Source of the DNA: Rhizobium herbae
GTDB taxonomy: Bacteria > Pseudomonadota > Alphaproteobacteria > Rhizobiales > Rhizobiaceae
Assembly (NCBI RefSeq): GCF_019511375.1
Contig: NZ_JAEUAO010000001.1
Span: forward strand, 930,001-994,000
DNA length: 64,000 nt
Direction of reading: 5' to 3'
The stretch's first letter is position 1. Each line of letters begins with the position of its first letter. The notes below the pieces were generated by a model. That model saw only the letters and a program-made list of their open reading frames with translations. It did no database searches and was not told the origin of the DNA. Positions 1-8,673 of the stretch are shown in pieces. The position numbers and the translations under genes are program-made.

Positions 1-367
1 CAAAATCCAGCAGCTCGGCACGCCGGAGGATATCTACCAGCGGCCCCAGACCCGCTTTGTCGCGGATTTCGTCGGTTCGTCCAACATCCTGTCCAGCGCC
101 ATCTGCGCCAGGCTCGGGGTTCCCGCCGCAGCCGCAAGCCTGCGTCCGGAAGCGATTGCCATCGGCACGTCCTGGGCCGAGCAGCTCACCCTGCCCGGTA
201 CTGTCACCGCCCGCAGCTTCCTCGGCGCGGTCAACCGCGTCAGCGTCGACTGCGACGGAGAAAAGATCGTCGTTGCCAGCCCCGCCGCCATGCCCCTGCC
301 CGACATCGGCGCTGAGGTGCAGCTCGCCTTCTCGCGCAACGACCTTCATGTGATGGAGGCTGCATGA
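1..367 (+). CDS. ABC importer ATP-binding protein, C-terminal part (polyamine type)
   Basis: The reading frame is open from the window edge (codons start at base 2) to TGA at 365-367. About 121 C-terminal residues are present. It opens with KIQQLGTPEDIYQRPQTRFV, the typical end of a PotA/MalK-type ATPase domain, and continues FVGSSNIL into a small beta-rich regulatory (TOBE-like) domain. The Walker and signature motifs lie outside the window. The stop overlaps the next start (ATGA), so it is translationally coupled to two permeases. With the downstream aldehyde dehydrogenase the order matches E. coli ydcT-U-V-W, which suggests import of putrescine or a related amine. The substrate is inferred from this synteny only. 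Confidence 0.85.
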   Translation, partial: KIQQLGTPEDIYQRPQTRFVADFVGSSNILSSAICARLGVPAAAASLRPEAIAIGTSWAEQLTLPGTVTARSFLGAVNRVSVDCDGEKIVVASPAAMPLPDIGAEVQLAFSRNDLHVMEAA

Positions 368-1314
368 CCCTCGCCGCCACCCAAACCATCCTGCCGAACA
401 GACCGCGCCTTTCCGGGCGAATTTCGGACTTCCTCTGGAAGCACCCGCAGGTGCTGCTCGCCGTGCTGCTCGGCCCGCCCGTCCTCTGGCTCGGCATCAT
501 CTATCTCGGCTCGCTGTTTGCGCTTCTCTTGCAGAGCTTCTTCTCGATCGACGATTTCTCCGGGCTGATCAATTACGAGTTCACGCTTGCGACCTACAGG
601 CAGCTGCTCTCGGATGCCAATTTCGACATCATCGTCCGCACGGTCCTGATGGCTGCCACGGTCACGCTGTTTTCGGCGGTGATCGCCTTCCCGATCGCCT
701 ATTACGCTGCACGTTACGCCAGAGGAAAATGGAAGGCGGTCTTCTATCTAGGCGTCATGCTGCCGCTGTGGTCGAGCTACCTCGTCAAGATCTATGCCTG
801 GAAGCTGATCCTCGCCAAGGAAGGCATTCTCACCTGGGCTTTCACCAAGCTCAACCTGCTCTGGCTGCTCGACGGCTGGCTTTCGCTGCCCGTCATCGGC
901 GGCAATTCGCTCTCGGTCAGCTACACCGGCACCTTCCTCGTCTTCGTCTATGTCTGGATGCCCTTCATGATCCTGCCGATCCAGGCAGCGCTTGAACGCA
1001 TACCGGCCAACTTGATCGAGGCCTCCTCCGATCTCGGCGGAACGCCGCAACAGACTTTCCGGCATGTGCTGTTTCCGCTGGCGCTGCCCGGCATTGTTGC
1101 CGGCTCGATCTTCACCTTCTCGCTGACACTTGGCGACTACATCATCCCGCAGATCGTCGGTTCGTCGCGCCTGTTCATCGGCCAGGCCGTCTATGCGCAG
1201 CAGGGCACGGCCGGCAACATCCCCCTCGCCGCCGCCTTCACTGTCGTGCCGATCGTCATCATGGGCCTTTATCTCTGGATGGCCAAACGCATGGGAGCCT
1301 TCGATGCGCTCTGA
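364..1314 (+). CDS. ABC importer inner-membrane permease, PotB/YdcU type
   Basis: 316 residues, a usual length for PotB-like permeases. A soluble N-terminus is followed by about six hydrophobic segments, beginning at [20 protein letters not shown]. The cytoplasmic EAA loop that contacts the ATPase is visible as [20 protein letters not shown] about 100 residues from the end. The start ATG overlaps the stop of the ATPase, and the 3' end overlaps the next permease by 11 bases, so the three genes form one transcript. It probably forms the heterodimeric channel with the following protein. The periplasmic binding protein of the system is not in the window and is expected upstream. Confidence 0.9.
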   Translation: MTLAATQTILPNRPRLSGRISDFLWKHPQVLLAVLLGPPVLWLGIIYLGSLFALLLQSFFSIDDFSGLINYEFTLATYRQLLSDANFDIIVRTVLMAATVTLFSAVIAFPIAYYAARYARGKWKAVFYLGVMLPLWSSYLVKIYAWKLILAKEGILTWAFTKLNLLWLLDGWLSLPVIGGNSLSVSYTGTFLVFVYVWMPFMILPIQAALERIPANLIEASSDLGGTPQQTFRHVLFPLALPGIVAGSIFTFSLTLGDYIIPQIVGSSRLFIGQAVYAQQGTAGNIPLAAAFTVVPIVIMGLYLWMAKRMGAFDAL

Positions 1315-2119
1315 CCGCTCCACCTCCGCCCCGCTGGGGTTGAAAGTTGCCGCCATCGGCGGCCTCGCCTTCCTGCATATCCCGATCCTCCTGATCTTCC
1401 TCTACGCCTTCACGACAGAGGAAAAGAGCTACCAGTTCCCGCCGCCGGGCCTCACCCTGCAATGGTTCGCCGTGACCTGGGATCGGCCGGACGTCTGGGC
1501 AGCGCTCACCCTGTCGATCAAGGTCGCGACGATCGCCACGGCCATCGCGCTGGTGCTCGGGACACTCTGCGCTGCCGCCGTCAGCCAGACGCGCTTCTTC
1601 GGTCGGGAAACCATCTCGCTGCTCGTCATCCTGCCGATCGCCCTTCCCGGCATCATCACCGGCATTGCCCTGCGCTCGGCCTTCTCGATGGCCGATATCC
1701 CGTTCTCCTTCTGGACCATCGTGCTCGGCCACGCGACCTTCTGCATCGTCGTCGTCTACAACAACGCGGTTGCCCGCTTCCGCCGCGTCTCCGGTTCGCT
1801 GATCGAAGCGTCGATGGATCTCGGTGCTGACGGCTTCCAGACCTTTCGCCATGTCATCCTGCCGAATATCGGCACGGCGCTTCTCGCCGGCGGCATGCTC
1901 GCCTTCGCGCTGTCCTTCGACGAGGTCATCGTCACCACGTTTACCGGCGGCCAGCAGTCGACGCTGCCGATCTGGATGCTTGAGGAACTGATCCGCCCGC
2001 GCCAGCGGCCGGTCACCAATGTGGTCGCCATGGTGGTGATGCTGGTGACGTTCCTGCCGATCCTGGCGGCCTACTATCTTACGCGCGACGGCGACCAGAT
2101 CGCCGGCGCTGGAAAATGA
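1304..2119 (+). CDS. ABC importer inner-membrane permease, PotC/YdcV type
   Basis: 271 residues. The ATG at 1304 ([15 protein letters not shown]) was chosen because the frame upstream of it is only the shadow of the preceding permease. The first hydrophobic segment starts about residue 15 and the EAA loop reads [20 protein letters not shown]. PotC-family permeases are the usual partner of PotB types. It overlaps the preceding gene by 11 bases. Five bases after the stop the transcript enters a long hairpin made of GCGAATA repeats, so expression may fall before the aldehyde dehydrogenase gene. Confidence 0.9.
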   Translation: MRSDRSTSAPLGLKVAAIGGLAFLHIPILLIFLYAFTTEEKSYQFPPPGLTLQWFAVTWDRPDVWAALTLSIKVATIATAIALVLGTLCAAAVSQTRFFGRETISLLVILPIALPGIITGIALRSAFSMADIPFSFWTIVLGHATFCIVVVYNNAVARFRRVSGSLIEASMDLGADGFQTFRHVILPNIGTALLAGGMLAFALSFDEVIVTTFTGGQQSTLPIWMLEELIRPRQRPVTNVVAMVVMLVTFLPILAAYYLTRDGDQIAGAGK

Positions 2120-2123
2120 ACAT

Positions 2124-2216
2124 GAGCGAATAGGGAGTAGCGAATAGCGAATAGGGTTTTTAAGTAGTTAGGCAGCTGGGTTACCCTATTCGCTATTCGC
2201 TATTCGCTATTCGCTC
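2124..2216. repeat. Long inverted repeat built of GCGAATA heptamers
   Basis: A 34-base left arm (2124-2157) and a 34-base right arm (2183-2216) are complementary at 32 positions, with a 25-base loop. Each arm is made mostly of tandem copies of GCGAATA (CTATTCGC on the other strand). It fills the gap between the permease stop and the aldehyde dehydrogenase, whose ribosome binding site (GGAG) follows directly. It could act as a transcription attenuator or an mRNA 3' stabiliser. There is no T-tract, so it is not a classic intrinsic terminator. Confidence 0.85.
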
Positions 2217-2240
2217 CGTCAAAAATAACGGAGAACGAAC

Positions 2241-3668
2241 ATGGATACGCAACTTTTGATCGGATCGACATTCGAGGCCGGAACCGAAGCGGAGGAACTG
2301 ATCCTCAATCCGCGGACAGGTGCGAAAATCGCAGACCTGCCGGAAGCGTCTCAATCGCAGATCGAGCGGGCCGTCGATGCGGCGGAGAAGGCCTTTGCCA
2401 CGTGGTCGATGACGACACCCGGCGAGCGCTCCGGCTACCTGCTGAAGATCGCCGATGCCATCGAGAAGGACGCCGACGCCTTTGCAGCCCTTGAAGCGCT
2501 GAACTGCGGCAAGCCGATCAATGCCGTGCGCAATGACGAGCTGCCGGCGATCATCGATTGCTGGCGGTTCTTCGCAGGTGCTGTGCGTTCGATGCATGCG
2601 CCTGTTGCGGGCGAATATCTGCCGGGGTTCACCTCGATGATCCGCCGCGATCCGATCGGCATCGTCGGATCGATCGCACCGTGGAACTATCCGCTGATGA
2701 TGATGGCCTGGAAGCTTGCGCCTGCGATTGCCGGCGGCAACACCGTCGTCTTCAAGCCGTCGGAACAGACACCGCTGACGGCGCTGAAAATGGCCCGCCT
2801 GCTTGCCGACATTCTGCCGGAAGGTGTCGTCAACGTCATCCTCGGCCGCGGCGAAACGGTGGGTAACACGCTGATCAACCATCCGAAGATCGGCATGGTC
2901 TCGATCACCGGCGATATCGCCACGGGCAAGAAGGTATTGCAGGCGGCTGCCAAGACGGTCAAGCGCACACATCTCGAACTCGGAGGCAAGGCCCCGGTGA
3001 TCGTCTACGACGACGCCGACCTCGAAGCAGTCGTGAGCGGCATCCGCACCTTCGGCTATTACAATGCCGGCCAGGACTGCACCGCCGCCTGCCGCATCTA
3101 CGCCCAGGACGGGATCTACGAGAAACTGGTCGCTGATCTCACGTCGGCCGTTTCAACGATCAGATACAATCTCGCCGACGACACCGAAAACGAGATCGGC
3201 CCGTTGATTTCCAAGCGTCAGCGCGATCGGGTGGCGAGCTTCGTCGAGCGCGCGAGCGAACAGAAGCACATCGAGATCACCACGGGTGGAAACCTCGGCA
3301 GCAAGGACGGCTTCTTCTTCCAGCCGACGGTTGTCGCAGGAGCAACGCAGGAAGACGAGATCGTCCGGCGCGAAGTCTTCGGCCCCGTCGTCTCCGTCAC
3401 CCGCTTCGCCGACAACGACCAGGCCGTCACCTGGGCGAACGACAGCGACTACGGTCTTGCTTCCTCGGTCTGGACCAAGGATATCACCAAGGCGATGAAG
3501 GCGGCGTCTCGCCTGCAATATGGCTGCACCTGGATCAACACCCACTTCATGCTGACCAACGAGATGCCGCATGGCGGCATCAAGCAATCCGGCTACGGCA
3601 AGGACATGTCGGTCTACGCGCTTGAGGATTATACGGCCGTCCGCCACGTGATGATCAATCACGGATAA
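2241..3668 (+). CDS. patD: Gamma-aminobutyraldehyde dehydrogenase (PatD/YdcW type)
   Basis: 475 residues, full length for the NAD-dependent aldehyde dehydrogenase family. General-base Glu246 lies in [10 protein letters not shown] and nucleophile Cys280 in [12 protein letters not shown]. The cofactor-domain signature [12 protein letters not shown] is at about 148. The sequences [16 protein letters not shown] and [19 protein letters not shown] closely resemble E. coli PatD (YdcW) as I recall it. That enzyme oxidises 4-aminobutanal, formed from putrescine, to GABA in the cytoplasm. Its position after a polyamine-type ABC importer supports this role. GGAG precedes the ATG. Other aminoaldehydes, such as betaine aldehyde, are possible substrates. 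Confidence 0.88.
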   Translation: MDTQLLIGSTFEAGTEAEELILNPRTGAKIADLPEASQSQIERAVDAAEKAFATWSMTTPGERSGYLLKIADAIEKDADAFAALEALNCGKPINAVRNDELPAIIDCWRFFAGAVRSMHAPVAGEYLPGFTSMIRRDPIGIVGSIAPWNYPLMMMAWKLAPAIAGGNTVVFKPSEQTPLTALKMARLLADILPEGVVNVILGRGETVGNTLINHPKIGMVSITGDIATGKKVLQAAAKTVKRTHLELGGKAPVIVYDDADLEAVVSGIRTFGYYNAGQDCTAACRIYAQDGIYEKLVADLTSAVSTIRYNLADDTENEIGPLISKRQRDRVASFVERASEQKHIEITTGGNLGSKDGFFFQPTVVAGATQEDEIVRREVFGPVVSVTRFADNDQAVTWANDSDYGLASSVWTKDITKAMKAASRLQYGCTWINTHFMLTNEMPHGGIKQSGYGKDMSVYALEDYTAVRHVMINHG

Positions 3669-3704
3669 AACGGCTCTGCCGACTGGCCGGCCGACACCAC
3701 TTTC

Positions 3705-3736
3705 AAAGACCGCGCTTCTCAAAAACGCGGTCTTTT
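3705..3736 (+). terminator. Rho-independent terminator after patD
   Basis: A perfect 10-bp stem, AAAGACCGCG (3705-3714) with CGCGGTCTTT (3726-3735), has an 11-base loop and is followed by a short T-run. It lies 36 bases past the patD stop. Confidence 0.85.
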
Positions 3737-3810
3737 AAGTTGTATGCCGACAAGTGCTATAACCTGCAGGCTTTACTGAATGTTGCGCAAATCCCACACG
3801 GGCTAAAACA

Positions 3811-3825
3811 TGAGTTTTCAAGTCA
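3811..3825 (+). promoter_or_regulatory. Candidate iron-responsive operator (RirA-type)
   Basis: TGA-N9-TCA (TGAGTTTTCAAGTCA) matches the iron-responsive operator described for rhizobial RirA. It lies in AT-richer DNA about 80 bases upstream of the siderophore receptor gene, where repression of iron-uptake genes is expected. The motif is short, so the assignment rests largely on the downstream genes. Confidence 0.5.
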
Positions 3826-3903
3826 TGCATTTTGCTTTTCGGCGAAAAGAATCTTGATAGAAGCAGTCATCTTTAAGACTGCTCTGTCCAGAAAGTGCAT
3901 GAC

Positions 3904-6090
3904 ATGCCCGATCCTCGCCGCGCCACCCGGTCCACCGTCCTCTCCGCCCTTGCGGGCACTTCGCTTCTAGCCTTGTCGCTGACGGCCTTTGCCCAGGATG
4001 CGGCGCAGTCCACGACGAGCGAAGGCGCAACGGTGCTGGAGACACTGACCGTTACTGGCGGCAGCGGCGGCGTCATCACTGCCGATGGCTATGTCGGCAC
4101 CAGCAGCGCGACAGGCGCCAAGATCGACACTCCCTTCCTGCAGACGCCGCAATCGATCTCGTCCGTGACCGAGCAGCAACTGAAGGACCGCAATCCGCAG
4201 ACCCTTCTCGATACGCTCGCCTATACGCCGGGGTCGCGCGTCGGTGCCTACGGGTTCGATCCGCGCTTCGATTCCTTTACGGTGCGCGGCTTCGACGTCA
4301 CCTATACCGGCGTCTTCCGCGACAACCTGCGCCAGCCAGGCGCCAGTTCGTCGCTGTTCAAGACGGAGCCTTACGGCCTTGAAGGCGTCTCGATCCTGCG
4401 CGGTCCCTCGTCTGCCCTCTATGGCGCATCCGGCGCCGGCGGCCTCTTCAACCTGATCACCAAGCGCCCGGCGGAGGAGCCTCTGCACGAATTGCAGCTG
4501 CAATACGGCACCGACAACCGCTATCAGGGACAGTTCGATTTCTCCGGCCCGGTCAACGACACCGACCCGGTCTACTACCGCATGACCGGGCTGCTGCGTG
4601 ACGCCGACACCGAGCAGGTGAGCGTGCCGGACGACCGCGCCTATATCGCCCCCGCCTTCACCTGGAAGCCGGACGAAGACACAAGGCTGACCATCCTCGG
4701 CGAATACTCCCGCACCAGGACGGGCGGCACGGCGGCCTACTACAACGACCCTCTGACTGGCGAAGTAACCGACATCTTCGCCGGCAACCCGGATTTCAAC
4801 GATTCCGTACAGAAGCAGGCCCGCATCGGCTACGAATTCGAGCACCGGCTCAACGAGACATTTACCTTCCGCCAGAACATGCGGGTCTCCACGCTGAATA
4901 CCGATGCCGACTGGGCCTTCGCCTATGCGCCGAACGTCGTCGACCCGACGCTCCTCGACAGCAGTGCCGGCACATTCGACGAGCGCCTGACGGCCTTCGT
5001 GGTCGACAATCAGCTGGAAGCCCGGTTCGACACCGGCGCGCTCGACCATACGCTGCTTGCGGGCATCGACTACAGCAAACTGCGCTTCCGCTCGCTTTCC
5101 GGCACCGGTTTCACACCGCCGCTGGATACCAATAATCCGACCGAAGGCCGCCCTACCGATCCCATAGACTTCACCAGCCGTGTCGTTCAGGACCAGTGGC
5201 AGCTCGGCACCTATCTGCAGGATCAGATCCGCTACGACGCCTGGACCCTGACGGCAGGCGCGCGCTACGACTGGGTCTCGACCGATACCGACACGACGGA
5301 TCTCACCACCGATGCGGTGGACTCGGTGTCCCAGAAGGACAAGGCGTTTTCCGGGCGCGTCGGCCTGACCTACGAAACCGATTTCGGCCTCGCACCCTAT
5401 ATCAGCTATTCCACCGCCTTTTCGCCGAACGCCGGTATCAACCGGGAGACCGGCTCCCCCTTCAAGCCGACGAAGAGCGAGCAGGAGGAAATCGGCGTCA
5501 AGTATCTGTTGCCGGACAGCAATACGATGATCACCGCCGCGCTGTTCAACATCGACCAGAAGAACAGCCTCTATTACGAGGTTATCGATCTGGGAAGCGG
5601 CCCCGAGAACGTTCAGGTGCAGCGCGGCAAGGTGCGCTCGCGCGGCTTCGAGATCGAGGCCAACACCAGCCTCGACAACGGCCTGTCGCTGGTCGCGTCC
5701 TATACCTACACCGACATCAAGATCACCGAGGGCGCGGCCGACACGGTCGGCAATTACGTCTCCTCCGTGCCGCGTCACATGGCTTCGATCTGGGCTGACT
5801 ATACGCTTCCCGAAGACGGTCCGGGCTCGGGCCTCGGGTTTGGCGCCGGGGCCAGGTTCCTTGGATCGAGCTATGGCAACGACCAGAATACGACCCGCAA
5901 TTCGTCGCGGGTGCTGTTTGATGCCGCCGCCCACTATGACTTCGCGGCAATCGACAAGAAGTATGAGGGCCTGCGTCTGCAGGTGAATGCCACCAACCTC
6001 TTCGACCGGCGCGAAGCGGTGTGCTCGGCGGGCTTCTGCTACCGAGAGCAGGGCCGCGCCGTCATCGGCTCGCTGAAATACAGCTGGTAA
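3904..6090 (+). CDS. TonB-dependent siderophore receptor (ferrichrome/hydroxamate type)
   Basis: 728 residues from ATG 3904; a GTG three codons upstream is an alternative. A signal peptide (RSTVLSALAGTSLLALSLTAFA) precedes a probable TonB box ETLTVTG. The plug domain follows (FLQTPQSISSVTEQQLKDRN, then RGPSSALYGASGAGGLFNLI), and then a 22-strand barrel ending in an aromatic residue (SLKYSW), as outer-membrane beta-barrels do. It should bind a ferric siderophore at the outer membrane and pass it to the periplasm using TonB energy. FhuF and a binding protein follow in the same transcript, behind an iron-responsive operator. The exact siderophore is unknown; the family resembles FhuA/FcuA receptors. 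Confidence 0.92.
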   Translation: MPDPRRATRSTVLSALAGTSLLALSLTAFAQDAAQSTTSEGATVLETLTVTGGSGGVITADGYVGTSSATGAKIDTPFLQTPQSISSVTEQQLKDRNPQTLLDTLAYTPGSRVGAYGFDPRFDSFTVRGFDVTYTGVFRDNLRQPGASSSLFKTEPYGLEGVSILRGPSSALYGASGAGGLFNLITKRPAEEPLHELQLQYGTDNRYQGQFDFSGPVNDTDPVYYRMTGLLRDADTEQVSVPDDRAYIAPAFTWKPDEDTRLTILGEYSRTRTGGTAAYYNDPLTGEVTDIFAGNPDFNDSVQKQARIGYEFEHRLNETFTFRQNMRVSTLNTDADWAFAYAPNVVDPTLLDSSAGTFDERLTAFVVDNQLEARFDTGALDHTLLAGIDYSKLRFRSLSGTGFTPPLDTNNPTEGRPTDPIDFTSRVVQDQWQLGTYLQDQIRYDAWTLTAGARYDWVSTDTDTTDLTTDAVDSVSQKDKAFSGRVGLTYETDFGLAPYISYSTAFSPNAGINRETGSPFKPTKSEQEEIGVKYLLPDSNTMITAALFNIDQKNSLYYEVIDLGSGPENVQVQRGKVRSRGFEIEANTSLDNGLSLVASYTYTDIKITEGAADTVGNYVSSVPRHMASIWADYTLPEDGPGSGLGFGAGARFLGSSYGNDQNTTRNSSRVLFDAAAHYDFAAIDKKYEGLRLQVNATNLFDRREAVCSAGFCYREQGRAVIGSLKYSW

Positions 6091-6100
6091 GGCCTTGGCC

Positions 6101-6856
6101 ATGGCCGCGAACATTGATGCAGGGACCGCTTTGAGGCCACCCGGTCTCAAGGTGCTCTTTGTCGGCGAACACGCCTGGTGCGGCGAGAAGATGATGCTCT
6201 CCGCCGAACTCGAAGGTGCCGTCCCGCTGGTGGACTTCTTCGGTTCCGGCGGCTTTTGCGCTGCCCTCGATACCTATGCCGCCGCCCATGCCGGCACGGA
6301 TCGGCGCGCGGTTGCCTCCATGTGGTCCCTCTACTATTTCTCGATCCTGACGATCCCCTACATCGTCGCACGTCGGGCCGGTTGTGCCCTGCCGATCGCC
6401 GTGCACGACATGACGATTGCCCTTGCGGAAGACGGGCTGCCGCGCGCACTGGGACTTGCCGGCGAAGGGGACTGGAGCGACGGGAACGACGATCTCCTCT
6501 CTTTCGTGGTTCCTCTGGTCAGCCAGCATATTCCCGAAATCATCTCGCAACTGAAGGCACAGGGCGGCATTGCCCCGAAACTCGCCTGGAACAATGCCGC
6601 CGTCTATATCGACTACGCCTTCAACGCGACGGAGCGTCAGCGCCCGGCCGATGGCGAGCCCTGGGCCGCCCGACCCTTATTCACGGAGCCGCGGCTGCCG
6701 GACGGTTCTCTCAATCCCTTCCTGGGTTGCCTTCGCCACGAGATCGAAGGCGAGCAAGCCGTCTGCCGCCGCAAGGTCTGCTGCCTGCGCTATCTGCTGC
6801 CCGGGATTCCAAGCTGCGGCGAACTCTGCGCCCTGCCCGCTCAAAGAAAGCAATGA
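6101..6856 (+). CDS. fhuF: Siderophore-iron reductase, FhuF family
   Basis: 251 residues from ATG 6101 (a TTG at 6095 is also possible). FhuF proteins carry a C-terminal [2Fe-2S] cluster on a CC-x10-C-x2-C motif and reduce Fe(III) in hydroxamate siderophores in the cytoplasm. Here the four cysteines are C227, C228, C239 and C243 (VCCLRYLLPGIPSCGELC), giving CC-x10-C-x3-C, one residue longer than the motif I know. The fold-defining N-terminal part is otherwise FhuF-like. It lies ten bases after the receptor gene, and its stop overlaps the next start, so it belongs to the siderophore operon. Confidence 0.8.
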   Translation: MAANIDAGTALRPPGLKVLFVGEHAWCGEKMMLSAELEGAVPLVDFFGSGGFCAALDTYAAAHAGTDRRAVASMWSLYYFSILTIPYIVARRAGCALPIAVHDMTIALAEDGLPRALGLAGEGDWSDGNDDLLSFVVPLVSQHIPEIISQLKAQGGIAPKLAWNNAAVYIDYAFNATERQRPADGEPWAARPLFTEPRLPDGSLNPFLGCLRHEIEGEQAVCRRKVCCLRYLLPGIPSCGELCALPAQRKQ

Positions 6857-7965
6857 TCGTGATGCGCCTTTTCCTCCTGACCCTTGGCCTGTTCCTCGCC
6901 TTCGCCTCCGTGGCGAAGGCACAGGAGCGCTGGCCGATGACGCTTACCGACGCCCTCGGCCGCCAGGTGACGATCAAGGCAAAGCCGAAGGCGATCCTGC
7001 TCGGCAGCGGCTTCAACCTGGTCGCGCTGTCGCTGATCCACCCGGACCCGGTCAGCCTGCTCGCCGGCTGGTCCGGCGACATGAAAGGCGACAATCCCGA
7101 GATCTACAAGGATTTCGTCGCGAAGTTTCCGGCACTTGGCGATGTACCGATCATCGACGACGGCACCGGCGGCGCCCTGTCCTTCGAGACCATCCTGTCG
7201 CTGAAGGCGGACCTCGCCATCATGGCGAACTGGCAGGCGGACAGCGAACTTGGAAAAAGGGCGATCGACTATCTGGAAACGACCGGCGTGCCGGTCTTCA
7301 TCGTCGACTTCAACAGCGACCCGATGGAGAATACGCCCGGCAACATGCGCCTGCTCGGCAAGATCCTCGAACGCGAGGAACAGGCAAACGCCTTCGCCGA
7401 TTTTTACGAGGAACATCTGAAACGCATCACCGATCGGGTCGCGGCGCATCCCGAACCCGGCCCGACCGTTTTGATGGATGCGTTCCCCAATCCGGATCGC
7501 TGCTACTATGCTTACGGAACGGGCGGGCTCGGCGAGTTCATCGGCATCACCGGCAGCAGCAATATCGCCGACACCAACCTGCCGCGCCAGGGCGGCATGG
7601 TCAGCAGCGAATACCTGATTGCCGCGGACCCTCAAGTCTATATCGCCACGGCGTCACCGGGCGGCACCTACAGCGCCTTTTCCGTAGGCCCCGGCGTCGC
7701 CGCTGCGGAGGCCCGCAGGACGCTTGGCGCGGCCGTAAAAAGTCCCGTGCTAGCCAATCTTTCCGCCGTCCAGAAAGGCCGCGTGCATGGATTGTGGAAC
7801 TTCTTCAATGCGGTGCCGCTGAATATCCTCGCCGGCGAGGCCTTTGCCCGATGGCTGCGGCCCGAACTCTTTGCCGACGTCGATCCCGACGAGAGCCTGA
7901 AGGAAATCAACGAGCGCTTTGCCGCCGTGCCCTTCAGAGGATCCTATTGGATCAGCCTGAACTAA
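6853..7965 (+). CDS. Periplasmic siderophore/iron-complex binding protein
   Basis: 370 residues from the ATG that overlaps the fhuF stop (ATGA). A type I signal peptide (RLFLLTLGLFLAFASVAKA) is followed by a FepB/TroA-type fold beginning TLTDALGRQVTIKAKPKAIL. It should carry a ferric siderophore from the receptor to an inner-membrane ABC permease. No permease or ATPase gene follows, so the importer must be encoded elsewhere. The protein is longer than a typical FhuD (about 300 residues). No terminator is obvious after it. Confidence 0.85.
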   Translation: MIVMRLFLLTLGLFLAFASVAKAQERWPMTLTDALGRQVTIKAKPKAILLGSGFNLVALSLIHPDPVSLLAGWSGDMKGDNPEIYKDFVAKFPALGDVPIIDDGTGGALSFETILSLKADLAIMANWQADSELGKRAIDYLETTGVPVFIVDFNSDPMENTPGNMRLLGKILEREEQANAFADFYEEHLKRITDRVAAHPEPGPTVLMDAFPNPDRCYYAYGTGGLGEFIGITGSSNIADTNLPRQGGMVSSEYLIAADPQVYIATASPGGTYSAFSVGPGVAAAEARRTLGAAVKSPVLANLSAVQKGRVHGLWNFFNAVPLNILAGEAFARWLRPELFADVDPDESLKEINERFAAVPFRGSYWISLN

Positions 7966-8103
7966 GCAGGTTTTGGAAAGCTGTCCCACTCTGCACGGAG
8001 TGTAAGGCTCATTGGCCATTGGCCTATGCCGACTGTGCGTTCCTGCAGGCAGGCGAGATTCTCCCGGTCGCCCGTCTCGCGGGGATTTCATCATCGTTCA
8101 TAT

Positions 8104-8134
8104 ATTGGTTGTATTTTTTTGACATGCAACCAAT
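8104..8134 (+). promoter_or_regulatory. Inverted repeat upstream of the low-GC orphan gene
   Basis: ATTGGTTGTAT (8104-8114) and ATGCAACCAAT (8124-8134) are complementary at 10 of 11 positions, with a 9-base T-rich centre that includes TTGACA at 8119-8124. It lies 60-90 bases upstream of the gene at 8197. It could be a repressor operator, and a TATAGT at 8157 could be a -10 element. The remainder of 7966-8196 shows no gene. Confidence 0.4.
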
Positions 8135-8196
8135 GGTGAAATTTGACGGCTCGTCGTATAGTCGAGCGGTTATTTCACACAGACGGAGAAGACAAG

Positions 8197-8541
8197 ATGC
8201 ATCCAATTGCTGAGAAGAACAAATATATCGGCATGCTTTTCATGAAATTGACTCCGGGCTATTTCGCGCTTGGAAAAGACGGAATAAAAAAGATGACGCT
8301 CGCTCATGTAAAATCCTTGACCAAGCATTCCTCAAAATTAACGCACGTACTCTGTTCGGGCATGGATTCCCGATATGACCAAATAACGATGATGGAAGCG
8401 GACACTCTGGAGGAAATCTACGACGCTTCGATGGACTTCAAGCTGGGAGAAAAGGCGGCTTATATTGAGATCGTCGACGTTGTGGTCGGAATAAAGGCGC
8501 CGCCACGAAGTCAAGCCGGTCCATCCAAAGTCACAGAATAA
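8197..8541 (+). CDS. Small protein of unknown function, low GC (possibly darcynin-like)
   Basis: 114 residues from the ATG at 8197, chosen for GGAGAAGAC just upstream. I do not recognise it with certainty. The layout YIGMLFMKLTPGYFALGKDG, then a helix, then alternating strands and helices to YIEIVDVVVGIKAP suggests a small ferredoxin-like alpha/beta domain. From memory it resembles the darcynin family in its opening strand (the TP-x-x-x-AL pattern). Base composition is clearly poorer in GC than its neighbours and codon use is rich in AAA/ATA, which suggests horizontal transfer. It stands alone, with an inverted repeat upstream and a strong terminator downstream. Confidence 0.65.
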   Translation: MHPIAEKNKYIGMLFMKLTPGYFALGKDGIKKMTLAHVKSLTKHSSKLTHVLCSGMDSRYDQITMMEADTLEEIYDASMDFKLGEKAAYIEIVDVVVGIKAPPRSQAGPSKVTE

Positions 8542-8583
8542 CCTTTGCCCAATCTTGGATGCTTGGTTTTTCTGGTTGCGTCT

Positions 8584-8625
8584 CAGGTTTTGATTGAAGA
8601 CTACGGGACACTTTTCCGAAACCTG
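8584..8625. repeat. Dispersed 42-bp palindromic repeat, copy A
   Basis: CAGGTTT (8584-8590) pairs with AAACCTG (8619-8625) around a centre containing GGGACACTTTTCCG. A closely related 43-bp copy lies at 54526-54568. Both copies sit next to the 3' end of a minus-strand gene. Confidence 0.6.
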
Positions 8626-8631
8626 CTTAGC

Positions 8632-8661
8632 AAAATGGCCGGGTGTAAATCCGGCCATTTT
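8632..8661. terminator. Bidirectional intrinsic terminator
   Basis: A perfect 11-bp stem, AAAATGGCCGG (8632-8642) with CCGGCCATTTT (8651-8661), has an 8-base loop and A/T ends on both sides. It lies between the convergent genes ending at 8541 (+) and 8674 (-). Confidence 0.85.
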
Positions 8662-8673
8662 GACGATGGTGTG

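Noticed and set aside
2124-2216. Possible CRISPR-like short repeats
   Set aside because: The repeats are contiguous heptamers in inverted arms, without spacers or cas genes.
3967-6150. A 727-codon open frame opposite the TonB receptor gene
   Set aside because: GC-rich codon bias opens the opposite strand. The translation shows no family motif, while the plus strand has a signal peptide, plug and barrel.
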